From: Pseudomonas paraversuta
Lineage (GTDB): Bacteria > Pseudomonadota > Gammaproteobacteria > Pseudomonadales > Pseudomonadaceae
DNA: 64,000 nt
Assembly: GCF_904063065.1 (NCBI RefSeq)
Contig: NZ_CAJFCL010000002.1
Location: 62,001 to 126,000 of the forward strand
Direction of reading: 5' to 3'
Shown piece by piece: positions 34,690-43,896 of this stretch (position 1 is the first letter of the stretch; every line of letters begins with the position of its first letter). The notes under the pieces were generated by a model. The model did not search any database. It was not told the origin of the DNA and saw nothing but the letters and a program-made list of their open reading frames with translations. A program made the translations under genes and the position numbers.

Positions 34690-35031
34690 TTAATCGTCCC
34701 GGGTCAGAACTTCCAGCAACTGGATCTCGAACCTGAGGTTCGAGTTCGGCGTGATGTGTGCGCCCATGCTTCTTTCACCATAGGCCAGGTGTGCCGGAAC
34801 CTGCAGGGTACGCGTACCGCCGACCTGCATGCCCATCAGACCGATGTCCCAGCCTTTGATTACCCGTCCAGTGCCAATCACGCACTGGAACGGTTTGCCG
34901 CGTTCGAACGATGAGTCGAACACTGTGCCATTTTCGAGCCAGCCAGTGTACTGGGTGGTGATCAAGGCGCCCTTGACCACGGCTTTGCCATCGCCCAGTA
35001 CCAGGTCATTGATCTTTAGTTCGTCAGCCAT
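34690..35031 (-). CDS. FKBP-type peptidyl-prolyl cis-trans isomerase
   Basis: A 113-residue single FKBP domain without signal peptide, so cytoplasmic. Core motifs are YTGWLENGTVFDSSFERGKPF, VIKGWDIGLMGMQVGG and PAHLAYGERSMG; the aromatic pocket residues are mostly kept. The start at MADELKIND (35031) is well inside the longest open frame, but residues before it look non-coding. No chaperone insert (IF domain) is present. Confidence 0.92.
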   Translation of the reverse strand: MADELKINDLVLGDGKAVVKGALITTQYTGWLENGTVFDSSFERGKPFQCVIGTGRVIKGWDIGLMGMQVGGTRTLQVPAHLAYGERSMGAHITPNSNLRFEIQLLEVLTRDD

Positions 35032-35244
35032 GATGCGGGACTCAAAAAGTGAAGAGGGGCAACAGTTTACCCTGCCCAAGCGAGCTTGCCCGTGATGTTC
35101 TTGGCGCTGCAATGAGCACTGTTGGCCCTGTAGAGGGTACGGATCCGGCAATCGATTTAATATTTTTTGTCCGCCAAAGGCTCTAAAACAAAGGCCCAAG
35201 GGAACTTTTTAACGAGTATCACTATCAAATGCGCTTTACTCTTA

Positions 35245-35263
35245 AATGAGATTGTTTATCATT
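35245..35263 (+). promoter_or_regulatory. Candidate Fur box of the siderophore receptor operon
   Basis: AATGAGATTGTTTATCATT is close to the 19-bp Fur consensus (arms AATGA and ATCATT kept), in the 348-bp gap between the FKBP and receptor genes. A second AT-rich partial match (TATCACTATCAAATG) lies near 35216. Confidence 0.65.
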
Positions 35264-35379
35264 GCGACCCTGGCAGTGCCGGGGAGCGCTAATCGAGCAC
35301 GGGTCCATCCGGACCGTTCACACGCGATCCCAGCCTTTGGCCTGCTGAGCACACTCCATTGTTAAGGGATCAACTGGAC

Positions 35380-37638
35380 ATGTCGTCTCGATTCAAACGC
35401 AGTCAATTTTCTCTGGCTATAGTCGCCGCACTTGCTTCGCCAACCTTGCTCGCCGACGCGCTGGAGCGTGATCGCGATGAGGTCCCGGTGCAAGCCAGCG
35501 ACCTGCCGGTCGATGGCACCCGGCAAGCAGTGCAACTGGAGGAAACCCGGGTACTGGGTACCGCTGCACAAGAGCTGAAGCAGGCGCCAGGCGTCTCGAT
35601 CATTACCGCAGAGGACATCAAAAAGCGTCCTCCGGCCAATGACCTCTCCGACATCATCCGCCGAGAGCCCGGGGTCAACCTCACCGGTAACAGCTCCAGC
35701 GGCAGTCGCGGCAACAACCGCCAGATCGACCTGCGCGGCATGGGCCCGGAGAACACCCTGATCCTGATTGACGGCAAGCCGTCTTCTTCGCGCAACGCCC
35801 AGCGCTACGGCTGGAGCGGCGACCGTGACACCCGGGGCGAAACCAACTGGGTACCGGCCGAAGAAGTCGAACGCATTGAAATCCTGCGTGGCCCGGCAGC
35901 TGCCCGCTACGGTTCCGGGGCCATGGGCGGGGTGGTCAACATCATTACCAAGCGCCCGTCCGATAAGCTCAGCGGCTCACTCACGGCCTACTACCTGTCA
36001 CCTGAAGACGACTCCGAAGGCATCAGCAAGCGTACCAACTTCAACCTCAGCGGCCCGATCACCGATGATCTGGTGTTCCGCGTATACGGCGGCGTGAACA
36101 AGACCGACGCCGATGATCCGGGCATCAATACGGCCGCCCAGGCCTCGCCTGACAGCGTGGTAGCGGGGCGCGAAGGTGTGCGCAACAAGGACGTCAACGG
36201 CTTGCTCAGCTGGCAGTTCACTCCGGAACAAAGCCTGGACCTGGAAGCCAGCTACAGCCGTCAGGGCAATATTTTTGCCGGTGACACCATGCTCAACAGC
36301 GGTGGCGACTTCGTTAACAGCCTCACCGGCAAAGAAACCAGCGTGCTGCAGCGCAGTACCTTTTCGGCGACCCACAATGGCTCGTTTGACTGGGGCTCAA
36401 CCACCGCCTCGCTGAGCCACGACCTGACCCGTAACGCGCGCCTTAACGAAGGCCTGGCCGGTTATGGTGAAGGCGCTCCTTCAGAGAGCGCCGGCCGGTT
36501 CGAATCGCGCCTGCGCAATACCCGCGCCACCGGCGAAGTGAACTTGCCGCTGACCATGGGCACCGCCCAGGTCCTGACGGTGGGTGGCGAATACCTGTAC
36601 GAGTCACTGAATGATCCGGGCTCGTTGCGTCCGCAAAGCTGGGACCCGGGTGCCAACGGCGATGCTGCGATTCCCGGCCAGGACCGTAGCCAGACCAAAA
36701 CCACCGCCAACAGCTACGCGTTCTACGTCGAGGACAACATTGAAGTCGGCGCCAAAACCATCGTTACCCCGGGCGTACGTTTCGATCACCACAATGAGTT
36801 TGGCGGCAACTGGAGCCCGAGCCTGAACGCCTCGCACCAGATCACTGACGAGCTGAGCATCAAGGGCGGTATCGCCCGGGCTTACAAAACCCCGAACCTG
36901 TACCAGTCCAACCCCAACTACCTGCTGTACAGCCGGGGTAACGGTTGCAGCGTGGTCGAGGCCAACATCGGTGGCTGCTACCTGGTGGGCAACCCGGACC
37001 TGAAGCCGGAAATCAGTATCAACAAAGAAATCGGCCTGGCGTTCGACAAAGGTACCTGGCGTACCAGCGCGACCTATTTCCGTAACGACTACCAGAACAA
37101 GATCAACGCCAGCAACGAGTCGGCGTTCCGCCTGCCCAACGGGCGTCGCGTGCTGCAATGGGAAAACAGTGGCAAGGCGATCGTTCAGGGGGTCGAAGGC
37201 AATCTGTTCGTCAACTTGCGCGAGGATCTGGACTGGAACACCAACCTGACCTACATGATCGAAAGCAAGGACAAGGAAACCGGCGACCCGCTGAGCATCA
37301 TCCCCAAGTACACGCTCAACACCACGCTGGACTGGTACGCCACCGAAGCACTGTCGTTCCAGGTCAGCGGTACTTACTACGGCAAACAGGAAGCGCCCAA
37401 GCGCAACAACCGGGCCAACGAACAACTGGACAAGTCGGTCCAGCAACCGGTTGATCCCTATGGTCTGGTGGGGTTGAGCAGCGGCTATGAATTCAACAAA
37501 AACTTCAGCGTGCGGGTGGGCATCAACAACCTGTTCGACAAGCAGTTGTACCGCAAGGGCAACGCTGACGAAGCCGGCGCACAAACCTACAACGAGGCAG
37601 GCCGTGCCTACTTCGCCTCGGTGACCAGTTCGTTCTGA
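35380..37638 (+). CDS. TonB-dependent ferric siderophore receptor, FepA/PfeA/PirA-like
   Basis: A 752-residue outer-membrane receptor. After a signal peptide (AIVAALASPTLLA) and a short TonB-box region comes the plug (APGVSIITAEDIKKRPPANDL, PGVNLTGNSSSGSRGNNRQID, RGMGPENTLILIDGKP), then the 22-strand barrel ending in the C-terminal SVTSSF. The plug is very like P. aeruginosa PfeA/PirA, receptors for ferric enterobactin and other catecholates. There is no N-terminal signalling domain. It heads a four-gene iron operon behind a candidate Fur box. The start at MSSRFKR (35380) follows AAGGGA. Confidence 0.92.
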   Translation: MSSRFKRSQFSLAIVAALASPTLLADALERDRDEVPVQASDLPVDGTRQAVQLEETRVLGTAAQELKQAPGVSIITAEDIKKRPPANDLSDIIRREPGVNLTGNSSSGSRGNNRQIDLRGMGPENTLILIDGKPSSSRNAQRYGWSGDRDTRGETNWVPAEEVERIEILRGPAAARYGSGAMGGVVNIITKRPSDKLSGSLTAYYLSPEDDSEGISKRTNFNLSGPITDDLVFRVYGGVNKTDADDPGINTAAQASPDSVVAGREGVRNKDVNGLLSWQFTPEQSLDLEASYSRQGNIFAGDTMLNSGGDFVNSLTGKETSVLQRSTFSATHNGSFDWGSTTASLSHDLTRNARLNEGLAGYGEGAPSESAGRFESRLRNTRATGEVNLPLTMGTAQVLTVGGEYLYESLNDPGSLRPQSWDPGANGDAAIPGQDRSQTKTTANSYAFYVEDNIEVGAKTIVTPGVRFDHHNEFGGNWSPSLNASHQITDELSIKGGIARAYKTPNLYQSNPNYLLYSRGNGCSVVEANIGGCYLVGNPDLKPEISINKEIGLAFDKGTWRTSATYFRNDYQNKINASNESAFRLPNGRRVLQWENSGKAIVQGVEGNLFVNLREDLDWNTNLTYMIESKDKETGDPLSIIPKYTLNTTLDWYATEALSFQVSGTYYGKQEAPKRNNRANEQLDKSVQQPVDPYGLVGLSSGYEFNKNFSVRVGINNLFDKQLYRKGNADEAGAQTYNEAGRAYFASVTSSF

Positions 37639-37677
37639 TAACAACCCGGGCCTGTTCGGCACGAGCAGGCATTAACA

Positions 37678-37705
37678 GGCGCGACACCCACGCGGGTGCC
37701 GCGCC
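37678..37705 (+). terminator. GC hairpin between receptor and DUF3649 gene (possible attenuator)
   Basis: Stem GGCGCG..CACCC / GGGTG..CGCGCC with a small loop and no T-run. It lies inside a likely operon, so it may protect the receptor mRNA or attenuate downstream genes rather than end transcription fully. Confidence 0.35.
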
Positions 37706-37757
37706 GTTGTCGCATCTGGTGCCGGTGAAAACCCGGGGTTCGATCAAGGATTAAAAC

Positions 37758-38048
37758 ATGAACATCACAACGTCGGCCTGGGTGCCGATCCTGTCTCGTA
37801 CGCTGGCGGCACTGGTCGGCGGCTACGTCTTTACCTATGCCTTTACTGCGGCACTGGCGCGCCTGTTGCCGCTGGATAACGTGGACTCGATGGTCATCGC
37901 CAGCCTGCTGTCGTTTGTGATTTACACCTTTGCCATCCTCTGGGCGTTTGCTGCCCGCCAGCAATGGTCGGCCTGGATGGGCGCCGTACTGGCGGTCCCT
38001 CTGGGCGCTATCGGTTTCTGGCCACAACTGCTGGAGCGCCTGGGATGA
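37758..38048 (+). CDS. DUF3649 small membrane protein (iron uptake accessory)
   Basis: A 96-residue inner-membrane protein with three hydrophobic helices (TLAALVGGYVFTYAFTAALA, VIASLLSFVIYTFAILWAF, WMGAVLAVPLGAIGFWP). DUF3649 proteins are found next to PepSY and DUF3325 proteins beside TonB receptors. Its stop overlaps the next start by 4 bases (ATGA). A role in siderophore iron reduction or release is inferred from context. Confidence 0.85.
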   Translation: MNITTSAWVPILSRTLAALVGGYVFTYAFTAALARLLPLDNVDSMVIASLLSFVIYTFAILWAFAARQQWSAWMGAVLAVPLGAIGFWPQLLERLG

Positions 38049-39583
38049 AGCAGACTCTGACCCAATCCATGGCCTGGCTGCACACCTGGGGCGGCCTGGT
38101 GGTCGGCTGGTTATTGTTCGTAATCTTCCTGACCGGCAGCCTCGCGGTGTTCGATCAGGAAATCGACAACTGGATGCACCCCGAATTACCCGCCCACCAA
38201 CTGAGCAATGAGCAGGCGGTGGACACCGCACTGAATTACTTGCGCGCCCACAAGCCCGACGCCAAACAGTGGGGCATCAGCTTGCCCTACGAACGTTCTG
38301 CACAGTTGCAGGCCTCCACGGGCGGGCGCCGGGACGGAGTTTCGGTGACCCTTGATCCGGTGACCGGCGAGGTCTTGCCGGTGCGCGAAACGGTGGGTGG
38401 TCGTTTTTTCTTCCTGTTCCACTTCACGTTGCATATGCCGCGCATGCTCGGCATCTACCTGGTGGGCGCTCTGGCGATGGGCATGCTGGCGGCGCTGGTC
38501 AGCGGGATCGTGATTCATAAAAAATTCTTCAAGGAGTTCTTCACCTTCCGCCCGGCCAAGGGCCAGCGTTCGTGGCTCGACGCCCACAACGCCAGCGCCG
38601 TACTGCTGTTGCCGTTCCACTTGATGATCACCTACAGCGGACTGGCGATTTTCCTGGTGATTTACATGCCTGCGGCCATGGACGCGCTGTTCGATGGCAA
38701 CCGTGAAGCTTTTTTCAAGGCTCAGGACTCTGCGCCAGCGGCCCTTGAGATCCAGCGCCCACAAGTGGCCGGGCCAGCGCCGCTGGTGGCAATCGGGCCA
38801 TTGCTGGCCAAGGCCCGTGAGGTAATGGGCCCATTGAGCGGGGTAAACATCAGCAACCCCGGGCAGAGCAATGCCCAGATCCAGATCCGGCCGATTCTGG
38901 GTAACCGGATTGCCCTGACCAAGGGCCAGGGCATGCGCTTTGATGGCGTCACCGGTGAGCAACTGTCCGGGCCGACCGAAATGCGTGCGACGGTGCTTAC
39001 CCATCGGGTGATTTCCGGCCTGCATTTCGCCCAGTTTGGCGGCTACCCGATGCGCTGGCTGTACTTCATTTGCGGGCTCATCAGCAGCGCCATGATCGCC
39101 AGCGGCCTGGTGTTGTTCACCGTCAAACGGCGACGTAAATACGCCAGTGAAAGCCGGGCCGGGCAGGTGTTCTATCGCCTGGTGGAGGCCATCAACGTCA
39201 CGGTCATGGCCGGTTTGAGCCTGGCCTGCGTCAGCTTGCTGTGGGGTAATCACCTGTTGCCGGTGGGGCTCAAGGAGCGGGCAGATGCAGAGCTGAACGT
39301 GTTCTTCGGGGTATGGGCCTTGAGTCTGGTGCATGCCTTGCTCAGACCGCGCATGCAGGCCTGGCGCGAGCAGTTGGGGCTGGCCGGGTTGATGTGCCTG
39401 GGCTTGCCGTTATTGAGTGTCTTGACGGTAGACCGGCCATGGGCGTTGCCCAGCCGCATGGGGGTCGAACTGACGGCCATGGCGCTGGGGGCGATGCTGT
39501 TGTGGGCGTGCTGGAAAGTTTCGCAACCGGTGGTGGAGCGGGTGCCGCGTAAAAAGACTGCAGTCATGGCCGAGGTGAATTGA
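38045..39583 (+). CDS. PepSY-associated TM helix protein, probable iron reductase
   Basis: A 512-residue inner-membrane protein of the PepSY_TM family. Four or more helices are visible, beginning WLHTWGGLVVGWLLFVIFLTGSLAVFD. Histidines in or beside helices (HFTLHMPRMLGIY, HNASAVLLLPFHLMITYSG, HRVISGLHFAQFGG) are candidate heme or metal ligands, as in the related FoxB/FegB-type ferrisiderophore reductases. Its start overlaps the upstream stop and its stop is 1 bp before the DUF3325 start, so the three genes are translationally coupled. Confidence 0.87.
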   Translation: MKQTLTQSMAWLHTWGGLVVGWLLFVIFLTGSLAVFDQEIDNWMHPELPAHQLSNEQAVDTALNYLRAHKPDAKQWGISLPYERSAQLQASTGGRRDGVSVTLDPVTGEVLPVRETVGGRFFFLFHFTLHMPRMLGIYLVGALAMGMLAALVSGIVIHKKFFKEFFTFRPAKGQRSWLDAHNASAVLLLPFHLMITYSGLAIFLVIYMPAAMDALFDGNREAFFKAQDSAPAALEIQRPQVAGPAPLVAIGPLLAKAREVMGPLSGVNISNPGQSNAQIQIRPILGNRIALTKGQGMRFDGVTGEQLSGPTEMRATVLTHRVISGLHFAQFGGYPMRWLYFICGLISSAMIASGLVLFTVKRRRKYASESRAGQVFYRLVEAINVTVMAGLSLACVSLLWGNHLLPVGLKERADAELNVFFGVWALSLVHALLRPRMQAWREQLGLAGLMCLGLPLLSVLTVDRPWALPSRMGVELTAMALGAMLLWACWKVSQPVVERVPRKKTAVMAEVN

Positions 39584-39584
39584 A

Positions 39585-39920
39585 ATGCTGGCTGATTTTT
39601 TTGCTGGATGGGCATTCGCCTACCTGGGCATGCTCGCGCTCTGTCAGGGCCTTGAACGCCACTACAAGCAGCTGTGGCACAAACTGCCCCCGGCCGGATT
39701 GCGCCATGGCTTGCGTGGGGCCGGCTGGTTGAGCCTGGGGCTGAGCCTGTACTTTTGCGCGCAAGCCTGGGGCTGGGCCATGGGGCCTGTCGGCTGGTTC
39801 GGCATGCTCTCGTTGAGTGGTTTCGGGTTGCTGATGCTGTTGCCATACCGGCCGCGGCTGGCGGTGTGGTTACCCCTGGGATTTGCCCCGGTGTGGGCAG
39901 TGATCAGCACCCTGACCTGA
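39585..39920 (+). CDS. DUF3325 small membrane protein
   Basis: A 111-residue, three- or four-helix inner-membrane protein (FAYLGMLALCQGLERHYKQL, GWLSLGLSLYFCAQAWGWAMGP, LSGFGLLMLLPYRPRLAVWLPLGFAPVWAVIS). DUF3325 regularly closes DUF3649-PepSY iron operons. It starts 1 bp after the PepSY stop. Probable accessory of the iron-reductase system. Confidence 0.83.
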   Translation: MLADFFAGWAFAYLGMLALCQGLERHYKQLWHKLPPAGLRHGLRGAGWLSLGLSLYFCAQAWGWAMGPVGWFGMLSLSGFGLLMLLPYRPRLAVWLPLGFAPVWAVISTLT

Positions 39921-39924
39921 CCCT

Positions 39925-39997
39925 GGTAGGAGCGAGCTTGCCTCGCGAGCCTTTGAGCGGCCAACGAAGAGCTCGCGAGGCAAGCTCGCTCCTACAG
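39925..39997. repeat. REP doublet
   Basis: GGTAGGAGCGAGCTTGCCTC and its complement around a 25-base spacer, between the convergent DUF3325 and ABC permease genes. It may serve as the end of both transcripts. Confidence 0.88.
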
Positions 39998-39999
39998 GG

Positions 40000-40683
40000 T
40001 TAGCGGGTCTTGGCTCCGGGCTTGACCCAGCGGTTGGCAATCAGGTCCAGACTGCTGCAAAACACGAAGTACAGCAGCCCCACAAACAGGAAGATTTCTG
40101 TGGGATGCACCATCACCCGATTGCTCACCTGGGTGGCGACGAACGACAACTCGCCCACGCCGATTACATACGCCAGCGACGTGTCCTTGATCAGGGTGAT
40201 CCACTGGTTGAGGAAAGAGGGCAGCATCATCGGCAAGGCCTGGGGCAGGATGATCAGGCGCAGGACTTGCCAGGTGCTCAGCCCCAGCGCTTTGCCCGCC
40301 GCCCATTGCCCGGGGGGCAGGCTGCTGATGCCGGCATGTACCGAATGCGCCAGATACGCGCCGCCGATCAACGACAGGGCACACACCACGGTGGCCAGGG
40401 CCGGCACGTCAACCTTTAACAGGATGGGCAGCAGGAAGTAGCTCCAGAAAATCAGCATGACCACCGGGATCGCCCGCAAAAACCCGAGCACACCGAGCAG
40501 TAGCCAGCGCACCTTGCCGTCAAGCAACACCAGGGCGATACCCAACACCAGCCCCAGCACCGCCGAGATCAGCCCCGACAGCAGGCTCAATAGCAGTGTG
40601 AGTGCCGCGCCGCCCAGTGGGCCGTCGGGGTAGGCGCCGAGCAGAAAGTACGACAGATTGTCGCCAATTACCGAAAAGTCCAT
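40000..40683 (-). CDS. Polar amino acid ABC transporter permease
   Basis: A 227-residue His/Glu/Gln/Arg-type permease with about five helices. The family EAA loop is visible as AAGKALGLSTWQVLRLIILPQALP, with the preceding HSVHAGISSLPPGQ. It lies 3 bp from the upstream permease stop and start region, so the two pair as a heterodimeric channel. No ATPase gene follows; the next element is a REP. Confidence 0.9.
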   Translation of the reverse strand: MDFSVIGDNLSYFLLGAYPDGPLGGAALTLLLSLLSGLISAVLGLVLGIALVLLDGKVRWLLLGVLGFLRAIPVVMLIFWSYFLLPILLKVDVPALATVVCALSLIGGAYLAHSVHAGISSLPPGQWAAGKALGLSTWQVLRLIILPQALPMMLPSFLNQWITLIKDTSLAYVIGVGELSFVATQVSNRVMVHPTEIFLFVGLLYFVFCSSLDLIANRWVKPGAKTR

Positions 40684-40686
40684 GGC

Positions 40687-41415
40687 CTACAACACTCCCT
40701 GTTTGTACCACTTGCTGCGGGCAAGCCCTTGGCCGATCACCTCGATCAGCGCAATGCTGGCCACATACAGCAGGGTCGCGAAACCAAAGGCCTGGAACGT
40801 CTTGAAGGTCTCAGTCTCGACCTGGCGTGAGGCGTAGGACAGTTCGGCCAGGCCGATGGCCATGGTCAGCGAAGAGTTTTTCAGCGCATTCATGTATTGC
40901 CCCAGCAGTGGTCCCAAGGCCGTGCGTACTGCCTGGGGAAACACGATATAGCGCCACACCTGGGCCGGGGTGAAGCCCAGGGCCAGACCGGCCGCCCGCT
41001 GTTCGAGCCGCACCGAGCTGACGCCAGCGCGGAACTCTTCTGCAATAAAGGCGGCGGTGTAGAGCATCAGGCCCCAGAACCCGGCAATGAATTCAAAGGA
41101 CGGCCATTCAATGTCAAACAGGCCCAATGCCAGGCTGCGCGGCTGATTGAGCCACATCACCAGCCCCTCGGGGAGCATCGCAGTGACCCCGAAGTACCAG
41201 AAAAACAGCTGCACCAGCAGCGGTGTATTGCGAAACAGGGCCAGGTAGGCCCGTGCCGGCCACGACCACAGACGGGACGGCGAGATGCGTGCCAGGCACA
41301 GCAGAAAACCCAGCCCGGTGGCGACCAGGCAGGTCAGGAGCGAGAGGATCAGGGTCAGTACAAAACCATCGAACAACCAGTGCAGGTATTTCGGGCCAAG
41401 CAGTTCACCAAACAT
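40687..41415 (-). CDS. Polar amino acid ABC transporter permease
   Basis: A 242-residue permease of the same family as its neighbour. It has the FRNTPLLVQLFFWYFG signature of amino acid channels and an EAA loop (AAGLALGFTPAQVWRYIVFPQAVR). The ATG at 41415 is preferred over an in-frame TTG at 41442, as GGATGG lies upstream. It is 75 bp downstream of the binding-protein gene. Confidence 0.9.
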   Translation of the reverse strand: MFGELLGPKYLHWLFDGFVLTLILSLLTCLVATGLGFLLCLARISPSRLWSWPARAYLALFRNTPLLVQLFFWYFGVTAMLPEGLVMWLNQPRSLALGLFDIEWPSFEFIAGFWGLMLYTAAFIAEEFRAGVSSVRLEQRAAGLALGFTPAQVWRYIVFPQAVRTALGPLLGQYMNALKNSSLTMAIGLAELSYASRQVETETFKTFQAFGFATLLYVASIALIEVIGQGLARSKWYKQGVL

Positions 41416-41490
41416 AAACAGGGTCCATCCAGAAACGAACAAAACCCGTCCGGTTGACCGTGACGGGCTTGAAGGTGCTGCGAAGTCTGA

Positions 41491-42297
41491 TCAGCTCTTG
41501 TCGCCAATCTTGTACAGACGGGTCAGCGGAGTCTTGGTGGTCGGACCGAACCAGGTGTCATAGATGCCCTGGGCCTTGCCCTGGGCTTCGAGGTCGGTGA
41601 GGGTCTGGTTGACCACTTCGGTCAGGCGCTCTTCACCTTTTGGAATACCGACACCGATCAAGTCATTGGATATGGTGAACGGCGGCACTTCGTACTTGTC
41701 TTTGTCCGGCACATTGGCCAGCAGCCCGATCAGCTTCGGACCGTCCTGGGTAATGGCCTGCACGTTGCCGTTGCGCAGGGCAGTGAAGGCAAACGGCGTA
41801 TCGTCATAGGCCACCACCTTGGCGCCGGGGAATTTCTCGCGCAGTACACCTTCGTTGACCGTGCCCTTGTCCACGCCCACGCGCCACTGGTTCAGCTCCT
41901 GCGGGGATGTGAGCGTGCCTTTCTTGACGATGAACTGCTGGCCTGAGGCGAAGTAGGGAATGCTGAAGTTCACCTGTTCGGCGCGCTCCGGGGTAATGGT
42001 GAAGTTGGCCAGTACCAGGTCGACCTTGTTGGCGACCAGCAGCGGTACGCGGTTGGCCGGGTTGGTTGGCTGCAACTGCAGTTTTACCCCGAGTTTGTCG
42101 GCGATGGCCTTGGCGTAGTCCACGTCCAGGCCTTCGATCTGCTTGCTTTTGGCATCGACAAAACCAAATGGCGGGTTGCTGTCAAAGGAAGCTACGCGCA
42201 GCACGCCAGACTTTTTGATGTCATCCAGACGATCGGCGTGGGCCAGCCCCGACAAAACAGCCAGGGTCAGAGCGGTGAGGGCAGTGAGTTTTTTCAT
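41491..42297 (-). CDS. Amino acid ABC transporter periplasmic binding protein
   Basis: A 268-residue SBP_bac_3 protein with a signal peptide (LTALTLAVLSGLAHA, cleavage near 21). Landmarks are GVLRVASFDSNPPFGFVD, the EGLDVDYAKAIADKLGV segment and LVLANFTITPERAEQVNFS, which includes the TxxR ligand-binding pattern. It resembles aspartate/glutamate/cystine binders, but the ligand is not certain. The upstream DNA is unusually AT-rich (about 42350-42400), as in nutrient-starvation promoters. It is the first gene of an SBP-permease-permease set that lacks an ATPase. Confidence 0.9.
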   Translation of the reverse strand: MKKLTALTALTLAVLSGLAHADRLDDIKKSGVLRVASFDSNPPFGFVDAKSKQIEGLDVDYAKAIADKLGVKLQLQPTNPANRVPLLVANKVDLVLANFTITPERAEQVNFSIPYFASGQQFIVKKGTLTSPQELNQWRVGVDKGTVNEGVLREKFPGAKVVAYDDTPFAFTALRNGNVQAITQDGPKLIGLLANVPDKDKYEVPPFTISNDLIGVGIPKGEERLTEVVNQTLTDLEAQGKAQGIYDTWFGPTTKTPLTRLYKIGDKS

Positions 42298-42407
42298 TTC
42301 GTTCTCATCATGAGTTGGAATGCTTATGACGAGAGTCTTGCAGGAAATTTAGAGTTTAAAAAAGAATATAAAACTATTTGGTTATTCTCTTTGGGTATAT
42401 GCGCCCT

Positions 42408-42489
42408 TGTAGGAGCGAGCTTGCCTCGCGAGCTTTTTGCGTTGTATTGCGGATCGCTAAAAGCTCGCGAGGCAAGCTCGCTCCTACAG
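42408..42489. repeat. REP doublet
   Basis: TGTAGGAGCGAGCTTGCCTC and its complement with a longer loop, between the binding-protein gene and the histidine kinase gene. Confidence 0.88.
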
Positions 42490-42507
42490 GGGGTGGTGGG
42501 TGGCGGC

Positions 42508-43896
42508 TCAGCCCACTTTGATCAGGCTTTGCCGGCAGTGCAGCGTCAGTTTCGCACCGCCGCCCTCGCGGTCGCCGACATCGAGGCTGAAACCGTGCAG
42601 GTTGACGATGGCCGCGACGATGGACAGACCCAGGCCAAACCCGCCATGTTTGTCATCGCTGCGGTAAAAACGCTGGAACACCGCCACCCGTTCCGCTTGT
42701 GGTATGCCGGGCCCGGTATCGAGCACTTCGATGCGCGGACTGCCTTCATCGTTCACCGCCCGCAGGATCACTTCACCGCCGGGCGGGGTGAATTTGATCG
42801 AGTTACTCAACAGATTGGCCAGCGCCTCAAACAGCAACGCCCGGTCGCCCGTCAGCCCGGGCAGGGTTTCGGGCATATCCAGGGTCAGGGTGACCTGGCC
42901 TTCCTCCGCCAGGGGCAGGTAAAAGTCGTACACCTCCTGGAGTAAAGGCCGCGGGTCGAGTTGCACAAAGCCCGAACGACGCTGGTGGTCTTCCAGTTCG
43001 GAGATGCGCAACAACCCGCGAAAACGCGCCATCAGGGTGTCGGTTTCGCCAATCACTTCATCCATTTGTAAGGCCTGGGCAGAGCCTTCGACGGCTTGCT
43101 GCCGGATCCGGTACAGCTGCGCCCGCAAACGGGTGAGCGGGGTGCGCAGGTCGTGGGCGATGTTGTCGCATACCCCTTTGACCTCGTGCATCAGCCGCTC
43201 GAGGCGGTCGAGCATGGCGTTGACAATGGCGGCCAGCATGTCCAGCTCATCGCGGCGGTTGGACAGCGGCAAGCGGCAGGTCAGATCGCCGGCGACAATC
43301 GCTTCGGCGCTGGCCTGAATCGCCCTGATGCGTTGCAGCGGACGTCGGCGCAGCAAGTGCCAGCCGGCAATGCCCGGAATGATGGTCAGCGACAACCCCC
43401 AGAGCAGGGCATGCAAAATGATCCGGGTCACGGCAAACAGCGAACCGTTATCGCGCACCAGTATCAGCCAGCGGCCGTCGCGGGTCTGCGTGGCTACGGC
43501 ATCACAGCTGTCTTGCGGCAGGTTCGGATCATCGGAGTCGATGCAGGTACTCAGTTCATGGATCCGACCATCCAGTGGCAGACCTTCGGGGATGCTTTGT
43601 ATCGGACCGCTGAGGGGCTGGTGCTGCGCATTGAACAGTCCATAAGCATCAACTGCACGCATATCGAACGTCATGCTGGTGGCGAGCGCTTCGTCCAGTT
43701 GCTCGCCCTGAAAACGGGCAAACAGGTGCTGGCGCTGCATCAACGAGTGTTTGGCCAGGTTGCCCAGGTAATCCGAAACCTCGTAGTACAGCACCCCCAT
43801 GAGGATGCAGCTCCAGGCCACGAACAGAAAACTGTACAGCGCCAGCAGACGGCTACTGGAAGAACGCCAGCCCTTAGAGGGGTTCGGCAATGACAT
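42508..43896 (-). CDS. Two-component sensor histidine kinase
   Basis: A 462-residue membrane kinase. Two helices (about 17-38 and 158-180) bound a periplasmic sensor domain of about 120 residues that contains two cysteines (C118, C131). A HAMP domain (about 182-235) and a HisKA domain with His248 (IAHDLRTPLTRLR) follow, then an HATPase domain (NLLSNSIKFTPPGGE, DTGPGIP, GFGLGLSIVAAIV). Its start lies inside the response regulator gene (23-bp overlap), which secures the pairing. The signal is unknown; neighbours do not suggest one. Confidence 0.92.
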   Translation of the reverse strand: MSLPNPSKGWRSSSSRLLALYSFLFVAWSCILMGVLYYEVSDYLGNLAKHSLMQRQHLFARFQGEQLDEALATSMTFDMRAVDAYGLFNAQHQPLSGPIQSIPEGLPLDGRIHELSTCIDSDDPNLPQDSCDAVATQTRDGRWLILVRDNGSLFAVTRIILHALLWGLSLTIIPGIAGWHLLRRRPLQRIRAIQASAEAIVAGDLTCRLPLSNRRDELDMLAAIVNAMLDRLERLMHEVKGVCDNIAHDLRTPLTRLRAQLYRIRQQAVEGSAQALQMDEVIGETDTLMARFRGLLRISELEDHQRRSGFVQLDPRPLLQEVYDFYLPLAEEGQVTLTLDMPETLPGLTGDRALLFEALANLLSNSIKFTPPGGEVILRAVNDEGSPRIEVLDTGPGIPQAERVAVFQRFYRSDDKHGGFGLGLSIVAAIVNLHGFSLDVGDREGGGAKLTLHCRQSLIKVG

